This document shows positions 1-6,268 of a stretch of DNA of 6,268 nt, in pieces (within the stretch, counting starts at the first letter, position 1; each line of letters opens with the position of its first letter). The stretch covers positions 1-6,268 of the forward strand of contig JACDGO010000130.1 in NCBI GenBank assembly GCA_013821585.1, in the 5' to 3' direction. Origin of the DNA: Sphingomonadaceae bacterium (lineage in GTDB: Bacteria; Pseudomonadota; Alphaproteobacteria; Sphingomonadales; Sphingomonadaceae). The translations under genes and the position numbers were made by a program. The notes under the pieces are model-generated. The model was not told where the DNA came from. It did no database searches and saw only the letters and a program-made list of their open reading frames with translations.

Positions 1-127
1 GCGCAAGGCCGCGCGCACGGCGAAGGACTTCGCGACCTCGGACCGCATCCGCGACGAACTCGCGGCGGCGGGCGTCGAGGCGATGGACGGCGATCCGCTG
101 GGATGGGAATGGAAGATCGACCTCTAG
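1..127 (+). CDS. cysS: Cysteinyl-tRNA synthetase, C-terminal end (partial)
   Basis: Only the last 41 codons are inside the window (reading frame from base 2, stop TAG at 125-127); the gene begins upstream. The visible peptide has the typical CysS tail: an Ala/Arg/Lys-rich helix, the stretch [20 protein letters not shown] (the family's 'K-D-F-x-x-S-D-x-I-R-D-E-L-x-x-x-G' signature in the tRNA anticodon-recognition region), then a DGDPLGWEW end, which in many CysS proteins appears as 'ED-x-P-x-G-x-x-W'. CysS attaches cysteine to tRNA-Cys in the cytoplasm. It is a housekeeping gene, probably functionally unrelated to the cassette that follows, from which it is separated by a repeat-filled spacer. 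Identity is strong despite the short length because the tail is distinctive. The catalytic HIGH/KMSKS and zinc-binding parts lie outside the window and cannot be assessed. Confidence 0.88.
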   Translation, partial: RKAARTAKDFATSDRIRDELAAAGVEAMDGDPLGWEWKIDL

Positions 128-128
128 C

Positions 129-224
129 CGTCGCCCCATCGAAGGCTGGGGCCTATCGCCCCTTGCCATCCGTCGATCCCCTCGCCGATAGCTCGATGGA
201 CCCCAGCCTTCGCTGGGGTGACGG
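129..224. repeat. Pair of REP-like palindromic repeats in inverted orientation
   Basis: Almost the whole gap between cysS and the next gene is a composite inverted repeat. The left copy (about 129-158) contains GAAGGCTGGGG flanked by CCGTCGCCCCATC and CTATCG. The right copy (about 186-224) contains CGATAG and ACCCCAGCCTTCGCTGGGGT followed by GACGGG. The reverse complement of the left copy matches the right one with a few substitutions and a short insertion, and the outer CTATCG (153-158) and CGATAG (186-191) are exact complements. This looks like a BIME-type REP pair. The GAAGGCTGGGG core is one I remember as common between genes in sphingomonads; this recollection was not checked. Such elements can stabilise mRNA ends or attenuate read-through. 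There is no U-tract, so it is not a classical intrinsic terminator. Confidence 0.7.
200..219. repeat. Perfect 8-bp hairpin inside the right REP-like copy
   Basis: ACCCCAGC (200-207), loop CTTC (208-211), GCTGGGGT (212-219) form a perfect, very GC-rich stem. It ends 13 bases before the ATG at 233, so in RNA it would sit just upstream of the ribosome binding region of the 2-hydroxyacid dehydrogenase. It also contains the in-frame GTG at 218, which is one reason not to use that GTG as the start. Confidence 0.75.
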
Positions 225-232
225 GAAAAACG

Positions 233-1171
233 ATGACCACCGCTACCCTCCCCGCCCCCGTCCGCCCCCTGCTTGAAGCGCGGTTGCCCGATTGGCTCGA
301 CGTCCTCTGGTTCGCGACGAAGCAGGAAGCGATCGACTTCGCGCCCGGCGCGGAGATCGGCTGGTTCGACATGTACGACAAGGACGACATGGTCGCCGCG
401 ATCGCCGAGGCGTCCGGGCTGAAATGGCTGAACTCGCTGTACGCCGGCGTCGACGGCATGCCGCTCGACCAGATTCGCAAGCGCGGCGTCGTCTACACCA
501 ACGGCGCGGGAATCAACGCGATCACCATCGCCGAGTATGTCGTGATGGGAATGCTTACCGTCGCCAAGGGCTATGACGATGTCGTCCGCGCGCGCGACCG
601 GCGCGAGTGGCTGCCGACCTCACCAGGCAAGGTCGAGCTGGCCGGAAGCAAGGCGCTGCTGCTCGGCGCGGGCGCGATCGGCGGTCTCGTCGCGACTCGT
701 CTTGCCGCGTTCGACGTCGAGGTCGTCAAGGTCCGCCGCACGCCCGGCGCAGATGCACTCGGCCCGAACGACTGGCGCGCGCGGCTCGGCGACTTCGACT
801 GGGTGATCATCGCGGTGCCCGCTACACCCGAAACCGACGGCATGATCGGCCGTGCGGAGATCGCGGCGATGAGGCCGTCCGCCGTCCTCATCAACATCGC
901 GCGCGGATCGGTGATCGACCAGGACGCGCTGGTCGAGGCGCTCACCGGGAAGCAAATCGCCGCCGCCTTTCTCGACGTGATGACCCCCGAACCGCTTCCG
1001 CGCGATCATCCGCTCTGGGCGCTTCCCAACGCCCATATCACGATGCATTTATCGGGGCAGGCGCAGGACCGGATGTTCGTGCGCGCCGCCGAACGGTTCC
1101 TCGCCAATCTCGATCGCTGGCGTCGCGGCGAACCGCTCGCCAACCGCGTGGACCTTGCGCTAGGATACTGA
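233..1171 (+). CDS. D-isomer-specific 2-hydroxyacid dehydrogenase (GhrA/SerA-like fold)
   Basis: A 312-residue cytoplasmic oxidoreductase that interconverts a 2-oxo acid and a D-2-hydroxy acid with NAD(P)H; the usual family length is 310-330. Visible in order: N-terminal substrate domain with 'WLNSLYAGVD' near 67-76 and 'TNGAGINAITIAEYVV' near 91-106; Rossmann motif GAGAIG at 145-150; catalytic Arg224 in 'NIARGSVID'; Glu253 in 'TPEPLP'; and His272 in 'TMHLSG' (family norm 'TPHIAG'). The Arg-Glu-His set is complete. The strand after the glycine motif ends in 'VKVRRTP' rather than in the Asp typical of NAD-specific enzymes. This suggests NADPH preference, as in glyoxylate/hydroxypyruvate reductases of the GhrA type. 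ATG 233 is chosen over an in-frame GTG at 218 because the GTG lies inside a strong hairpin; the Shine-Dalgarno (GGGA, 223-226) is weak. A ThDP-enzyme gene follows after 67 bases, probably in the same operon. The substrate cannot be told from sequence. Confidence 0.9.
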   Translation: MTTATLPAPVRPLLEARLPDWLDVLWFATKQEAIDFAPGAEIGWFDMYDKDDMVAAIAEASGLKWLNSLYAGVDGMPLDQIRKRGVVYTNGAGINAITIAEYVVMGMLTVAKGYDDVVRARDRREWLPTSPGKVELAGSKALLLGAGAIGGLVATRLAAFDVEVVKVRRTPGADALGPNDWRARLGDFDWVIIAVPATPETDGMIGRAEIAAMRPSAVLINIARGSVIDQDALVEALTGKQIAAAFLDVMTPEPLPRDHPLWALPNAHITMHLSGQAQDRMFVRAAERFLANLDRWRRGEPLANRVDLALGY

Positions 1172-1221
1172 TAGCGCCGGGCGCAACGATAAGGTCGCAC
1201 CCAGGAAACATCGCCTCGCAC

Positions 1222-1228
1222 AGGGGGA
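1222..1228 (+). promoter_or_regulatory. Ribosome binding site of the ThDP enzyme
   Basis: AGGGGGA lies 10 bases before the ATG at 1239, a strong purine-rich Shine-Dalgarno that supports this start. The 67-base gap from the preceding gene shows no convincing terminator or promoter, so read-through from the dehydrogenase gene is plausible. Confidence 0.6.
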
Positions 1229-1238
1229 CACGCGACGC

Positions 1239-2884
<1,646 letters not shown>

Positions 2885-2885
<1 letters not shown>

Positions 2886-4345
2886 TGACGATGCTAAAAG
2901 ACGTCTACCCCCTCTATCTCGCGAACGAGGCGAAGCAGCCGAACACCGACCTAGAAGTCACCGACAAGTTCACCGGAAAAGTCGCGTTCCGTTGCGCGCA
3001 GGCCGACGCGGCGACGATCGACGCGGGCATCGCCGCCGCGGTCGACGCCGCCGAGCCGATGGCGAAGCTCGCCGCCTATGAGCGGCAGGCGGTGCTCCAG
3101 CACTGCGTCGACCGCTTCAAGGCGCGCTTCGACGAGCTTGCCTATGCGCTGTGCGTCGAGGCGGGAAAACCGATCAAGGACAGCGAGGGCGAGGTCGGCC
3201 GCCTGATCGACACCTTCCGCATCGCGGCGGAGGAATCGGTGCGGATCACGGGCGAGGTCCAGCCGCTCGACATTTCGGCGCGCGCGCGCGGCTATCAGGG
3301 CATCTGGAAGCGCGTCCCGATTGGGCCGTGCAGCTTCATTTCGCCGTTCAACTTCCCTTTGAACCTCGCCGCGCACAAGATCGCGCCCGCCATCGCGGTC
3401 GGCTGTCCGTTCGTGATGAAGCCCGCGAGCCGCACGCCCTTGGGCGCGATCATCATGGGCGAGGTGCTCGCGGAGACCGACTTGCCCAAAGGCGCCTTCT
3501 CGATCCTCCCCGCGCACCGCGACGGCGCGGACCTGTTCACCGAGGACGACCGGCTCAAGCTGCTGTCGTTCACGGGCTCGCCCGCCGTCGGCTGGGACTT
3601 GAAGGCGAAGGCGGGGAAGAAGAAGGTCGTGCTCGAGCTGGGCGGCAACGCGGCGGTGATCGTCGATCATGACGCCGACCTCGACGACGCGCTCGACCGC
3701 ATCATCTTCGGCGCCTTCTACCAGTCGGGGCAGAGCTGCATCGGCGTGCAGCGCATCATCATCCACGAGCGCGTCTACGACGCGTTTCGCGACATGCTGG
3801 TGGCGAAAACGAAGACACTCGTTGCGGGCGACCCGAAGGAACGCGGTGTCTTCATCGGCCCGATGATCGACGTGAAGGAGGCGACGCGGCTGGACACCTG
3901 GATACAAGAAGCGGTCGCCGCAGGCGCGACCCTGCTCTGCGGCGGAAAGCGCGAGGGCGCGATGCTCGAGGCGACCCTGCTCGAAAACACGCCGCACAGC
4001 ACCAAGGCTTACCGCGAGGAAGCGTTCGGTCCGGTCGCGCTGCTCTCCAGATTCAGCGACTTCAACGCCGCGCTCGACGAGGTCAACGACAGCAAGTTCG
4101 GGCTTCAGGCGGGCATCTTCACCCGCGACCTGTTCAAGACGCTCGACGCATGGGACCGGCTCGAAGTCGGCGGCGTCGTCGTCAACGACGTGCCGAGCTA
4201 CCGCGTCGATAACATGCCCTATGGCGGGGTGAAGGACTCGGGGCTCGGCCGCGAAGGCGTGCGCTTCGCGATGGAGGACATGAGCGAGATCAGGAATCTG
4301 GTTATCCGCCGGACCGAGCGATCGAGCGCGCCGCGGCCAGAATAG
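2885..4345 (+). CDS. NAD(P)-dependent aldehyde dehydrogenase (lactaldehyde dehydrogenase-like)
   Basis: A 486-residue cytoplasmic aldehyde dehydrogenase that oxidises an aldehyde to a carboxylic acid with NAD(P)+. All core elements are present: Asn156 in 'SPFNFPLNL' (oxyanion hole), Lys179 in 'MKPAS', 'FTGS' at 229-232, general base Glu251 in 'LELGGN', nucleophile Cys285 in 'GQSCIGVQRI', Glu379 and Phe381 in 'EEAFGPV' (cofactor ribose), and the 'MPYGGVKDSGLGREG' C-terminal signature. The 'SCIGVQRI' and 'FNFPLNLAAHKIAP' versions are those I associate with the lactaldehyde/family-21-like branch rather than betaine- or succinate-semialdehyde enzymes; this subfamily call is only moderate. ATG 2885 overlaps the upstream stop; a second ATG at 2891 would remove only two residues. 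An in-frame extension upstream into the ThDP gene is open but is only a shadow. Coupling suggests the substrate is an aldehyde released by, or competing with, the ThDP enzyme's chemistry. It ends head-to-head with the next gene with zero spacing. Confidence 0.92.
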
Positions 4346-5002
4346 TCAGGGCTTCGCCGCCGCACGGTTCGTCGCGACGAGCTTTTCGGTCAGCGATTGC
4401 CGGATCGCCGCCTCCACCGCCGCGCGAACATCCTCGTGCAGACGCGCGGTTTCGCGCAGTTTTTCCGCCTCGATGCACCATAGCCGCGCGGACTCGGCGA
4501 GCGTTACCGTCGCGGTCGCGGGATCGCCCGACATCACCGTCGCCTCGCCCGCGAACTGGCCCGGCCGGCACATTCCGATCGAGCGCCCGGCGACCGAGAC
4601 TGTCGCGCTGCCCGAGGCGAGGAAATAGAGATTCGCGATCGGCTTCCATTCGTCGATCAGCACTTCGCCCGGTTTGCCGGCCACCCACACGCCCTGCGCG
4701 ACGAGGTGGCTGACGCTCGCCGCGCTCAGCCCGGGAAGCGCGGCGGCGATCGGCGCTACGTCGCCGGCGAGCGCGGCGCCGCCTTGGCGCCCGCGCGAGA
4801 CGATCAGGAACAGCGCGACGACGAGCGCCGCGACCTCGATCAGCGCGACGACATGGAAGGGTCCGGCCGCGATCAAGCTCGCCGCCGCCAGCGCAGCGAT
4901 CGCCTCGGGCCAGCGTGCCCGCCGCCCCAAGGTCAGGTTCCAGACGGCATAGCCCCAGGCGAGCACGAGCAACGTCTGTCCAAGGATCGGAGTCCCCGGC
5001 AT
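4346..5002 (-). CDS. Membrane protein with C-terminal cyclic-nucleotide-binding-like domain (Popeye-like architecture)
   Basis: A 218-residue predicted inner-membrane protein. Hydrophobic segments lie at about 6-25, 32-48 and 50-68, the last two almost continuous, and are followed by 'SRGR' (69-72). A cyclic-nucleotide-binding fold then spans about 88-185: 'LYFLASGSATVSV' (125-137), 'GQFAGEATVMSGDPATATV' (148-166, matching 'G-x-F-x-G-E-x-x-x-x-x-x-x-P-R-x-A-T-V'), and a C-terminal helix. The Arg that usually holds the cyclic-nucleotide phosphate is replaced (PATATV in place of PRxATV), so ligand binding may be altered or lost. There is no DNA-binding helix-turn-helix, so it is not a Crp/Fnr transcription factor. 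Three membrane helices plus a cyclic-nucleotide fold resembles Popeye-domain proteins and related bacterial sensors. The start at 5002 is supported by GAGGGAG 8 bases upstream; an in-frame ATG at 5110 would add 36 polar residues and lacks such a site. Ligand and partner are unknown. Confidence 0.78.
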   Translation of the reverse strand: MPGTPILGQTLLVLAWGYAVWNLTLGRRARWPEAIAALAAASLIAAGPFHVVALIEVAALVVALFLIVSRGRQGGAALAGDVAPIAAALPGLSAASVSHLVAQGVWVAGKPGEVLIDEWKPIANLYFLASGSATVSVAGRSIGMCRPGQFAGEATVMSGDPATATVTLAESARLWCIEAEKLRETARLHEDVRAAVEAAIRQSLTEKLVATNRAAAKP

Positions 5003-5010
5003 CGGCGAAT

Positions 5011-5017
5011 CTCCCTC
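5011..5017 (-). promoter_or_regulatory. Ribosome binding site deciding the start of the membrane cNMP-domain protein
   Basis: On the minus strand GAGGGAG precedes the ATG at 5002-5000 by 8 bases. This is the best Shine-Dalgarno match in the gene's 5' region and sets the start at the methionine just before the first hydrophobic segment, not at the upstream in-frame ATG at 5110. Confidence 0.65.
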
Positions 5018-5023
5018 AGCGCG

Positions 5024-5040
5024 CGCGGCAGCTTGCCGCG
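5024..5040. repeat. Small perfect hairpin in the leader of the minus-strand gene
   Basis: CGCGGCA (5024-5030), loop GCT, TGCCGCG (5034-5040) is a perfect 7-bp stem. It lies about 20 bases upstream of the minus-strand start codon, between the ribosome binding site and the larger dyad at 5066-5085. It could affect translation of that leader, or be chance in GC-rich DNA. Confidence 0.35.
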
Positions 5041-5065
5041 AAGCGATGCTCGCGCGCAACCGCCA

Positions 5066-5085
5066 CTGTTGCCGCCGCGCAACAG
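5066..5085. promoter_or_regulatory. Perfect inverted repeat CTGTTGC-N6-GCAACAG in the divergent promoter region
   Basis: CTGTTGC (5066-5072) and GCAACAG (5079-5085) are exact reverse complements separated by CGCCGC. The dyad lies between the minus-strand membrane protein (start 5002) and the plus-strand cytochrome (start 5249), a usual place for the operator of a dimeric regulator serving one or both genes. The half-site is neither the canonical CRP (TGTGA-N6-TCACA) nor FNR (TTGAT-N4-ATCAA) site, so no regulator is named. Confidence 0.4.
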
Positions 5086-5143
5086 ATTCGGCCGCGCCGC
5101 CGTTAACCATGATCGAAAATCCGCGAGTTGCCGCGGTTGCGGC

Positions 5144-5173
5144 TTGCCACAGCGCCGCATCGCCTCGTAAACT
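5144..5173 (+). promoter_or_regulatory. Candidate sigma-70-type promoter for the cytochrome gene
   Basis: TTGCCA (5144-5149) and TAAACT (5168-5173) are spaced 18 bases apart, just before one of the few AT-richer stretches here, and would give a leader of about 70 bases before the cytochrome ATG. The match is only approximate and the element is weakly supported. Confidence 0.25.
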
Positions 5174-5248
5174 CCAAAGAAAAATGGGTCGCGTCGCGGT
5201 TTTCGAACTAGTCGATCCGCGCGCCCGGCGCGTCGGACGGGGGTGGCG

Positions 5249-6268
5249 ATGCGGACGTGGGGTATTTCAGTCGCGCGGCAACGCTTCCTCGCTTTCTGCG
5301 CGGGGGTCGTCTGCGTCGCGCTCGCCGCCGCGGCGCTCGCGATCGGGCTGACCGGCGCACCGCTCAGGGCCGCGCTCCCGGGCGACCACGCGCATGTCGG
5401 CGTCGCTTCGTGCAGCGGCACGACCTGTCACGGCCGCCAGGAACCCGACGGCAAGATCGTGCGCCAGGACGAAATCTTGCGCTGGCAGGAACCATCATCG
5501 CCGACGGGCGCGCATAGCCGTGCCTTCGCCGTCCTTTCCGACACGCGCGGCCGCCAGATCGGCGCTCGCCTTGGCATCAACCCTTCAGCCTCGGGCGAAT
5601 GCCTCGGCTGCCACGCCGAGCCCGGAGCGAAGCGCGTCTCCGACGGCGTCGGTTGCGAAGCCTGTCACGGCGGCGCCTCGGGCTGGCTCGCGAGCCATTA
5701 CGCCGTCGGCGGCACGCATGCCGCCAACGTCGCGCGCGGGATGGTGCCGCTCGACCGGCCCGCGGTGCGCGCGAGCGTGTGCCTCGATTGCCACTTCGGC
5801 TCGGCAGACGGGGGCCAGTTCGTCAACCACCGGATCATGGCGGCGGGGCATCCGCGCATCGCATTCGAGCTCGACCTGTTCTCGGCGCTTCAGCAGCATC
5901 ACAACGAGGATGCCGACTATGCCGCGCGCAAGGGCCGCACCAACAGCGTGCGCGTCTGGGCGGTTGGGCAGGCCATGGCGCTCGACCGTGCGCTGTCGCT
6001 GTTCGCCAACCCCTCGCTCGGAACCAACGGCGCGTTTCCGGAATTCTATTTCTTCGACTGCCACAGCTGTCACCGCCGCATCCAAGACAGCGACAGTTTC
6101 ACGGCCACCGCGCTCGCCAATCCGGGGCGCGGCACCCCGCCGGGCGCGGTTCCGTTCAACGACGAGAACATGATCATGCTTTCGGCCGCCGCGCGCGTCG
6201 CAGCGCCAGGCCTCGCCGCGCGTTTCGACGCGGACAGCCGCGCGTTCCACCGTGCGATCGGCGAAAGC
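5249..6268 (+). CDS. Multiheme c-type cytochrome, exported (partial, 3' end outside window)
   Basis: The reading frame is open from ATG 5249 to the window end (340 codons, no stop), so the protein continues beyond it. The N-terminus has Arg residues at 2, 10 and 12, then a hydrophobic stretch (about 13-36), read as a Sec signal peptide or membrane anchor; the rest should be periplasmic, where c-type heme is attached. Five heme-binding motifs are visible: CSGTTCH (55-61, CX4CH), CLGCH (118-122), CEACH (136-140), CLDCH (178-182) and CHSCH (271-275). Histidines available as distal ligands include His194, His201 in 'AAGHPR', and His217-His218. The segment 'NHRIMAAGHPRIAFELDLFSALQ' resembles the cytochrome c554-like/multiheme cytochromes found in proteobacteria and acidobacteria. 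The role is presumably electron transfer; the redox partner is unknown. The GGACGGGGG run (5235-5243) provides the ribosome binding site. The divergent neighbour is the membrane cyclic-nucleotide-like protein. Frame and heme motifs are certain; the exact subfamily is not. Confidence 0.88.
   Translation, partial: MRTWGISVARQRFLAFCAGVVCVALAAAALAIGLTGAPLRAALPGDHAHVGVASCSGTTCHGRQEPDGKIVRQDEILRWQEPSSPTGAHSRAFAVLSDTRGRQIGARLGINPSASGECLGCHAEPGAKRVSDGVGCEACHGGASGWLASHYAVGGTHAANVARGMVPLDRPAVRASVCLDCHFGSADGGQFVNHRIMAAGHPRIAFELDLFSALQQHHNEDADYAARKGRTNSVRVWAVGQAMALDRALSLFANPSLGTNGAFPEFYFFDCHSCHRRIQDSDSFTATALANPGRGTPPGAVPFNDENMIMLSAAARVAAPGLAARFDADSRAFHRAIGES

Noticed and set aside
200..230. Intrinsic terminator for cysS formed by the CCCCAGC/GCTGGGG stem.
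   Set aside because: The stem is strong but no T-run follows it (GACGGGAAAAA follows), and the element fits a dispersed REP-like repeat better.
218..232. GTG start at 218 for the 2-hydroxyacid dehydrogenase.
   Set aside because: It lies inside the REP-like hairpin and would add only five residues (MTGKT) not expected in the family; ATG 233 is the better start.
3151..3672. Alternative plus-strand frame within the aldehyde dehydrogenase.
   Set aside because: It is Arg-rich without domain features and lies wholly inside a gene with complete catalytic residues.
5003..5110. Upstream ATG at 5110 for the minus-strand membrane protein.
   Set aside because: It would add a polar Arg/Ala-rich 36-residue stretch before the first membrane segment and span the dyad; a good Shine-Dalgarno supports 5002 instead.
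5394..6173. Plus-strand frame of 259 codons overlapping the cytochrome in another frame, and a 221-codon minus-strand frame (5585-6250).
   Set aside because: Both are Ala/Arg/Ser-rich shadows; the frame starting at 5249 carries five heme motifs and a signal-like N-terminus, and stays open to the window end.

Overview
The window is high-G+C DNA from what is most likely a sphingomonad alphaproteobacterium (Sphingopyxis/Sphingomonas/Novosphingobium type). The basis is the strong GC bias at wobble positions, the sequence style of the CysS tail, and a palindrome (CCCCAGC-CTTC-GCTGGGG) of a kind I remember as a widespread intergenic repeat in that group. The genus is an inference. No phage, transposon, CRISPR or RNA gene was seen.

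Layout: (1) 1-127 is the 3' end of cysS (cysteinyl-tRNA synthetase), + strand. (2) 128-232 is an intergenic spacer filled by two inverted copies of a REP-like palindrome. (3) 233-4345, + strand, is a tight three-gene set: a D-isomer-specific 2-hydroxyacid dehydrogenase, a thiamine-diphosphate enzyme of the acetolactate synthase large-subunit family, and an NAD(P)-dependent aldehyde dehydrogenase whose ATG overlaps the previous stop codon by one base (TGATG). (4) 4346-5002, - strand, is a membrane protein with about three N-terminal hydrophobic segments and a C-terminal cyclic-nucleotide-binding-like domain. Its stop codon directly abuts the aldehyde dehydrogenase stop with no base between them. 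(5) 5003-5248 is a divergent promoter region with a perfect 7+7 dyad, a second small hairpin and a candidate promoter. (6) 5249-6268, + strand, is a secreted or membrane-anchored multiheme c-type cytochrome with five visible heme motifs, the first of the unusual CX4CH form. It runs off the window end without a stop.

How the genes may work together: the 2-hydroxyacid dehydrogenase, ThDP enzyme and aldehyde dehydrogenase could interconvert a 2-hydroxy acid and a 2-oxo acid, then decarboxylate or carboligate it, then oxidise the aldehyde. This parallels the logic of mandelate degradation (MdlB-MdlC-MdlD). The alternative is a catabolic acetolactate/acetoin-type enzyme with an accessory aldehyde dehydrogenase. 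No small regulatory subunit (IlvN/IlvH) and no other branched-chain amino acid gene lies beside the ThDP gene, which argues against an ordinary biosynthetic role. The cyclic-nucleotide-like membrane protein and the cytochrome are divergently transcribed from a shared region and may be co-regulated. That link is inference.
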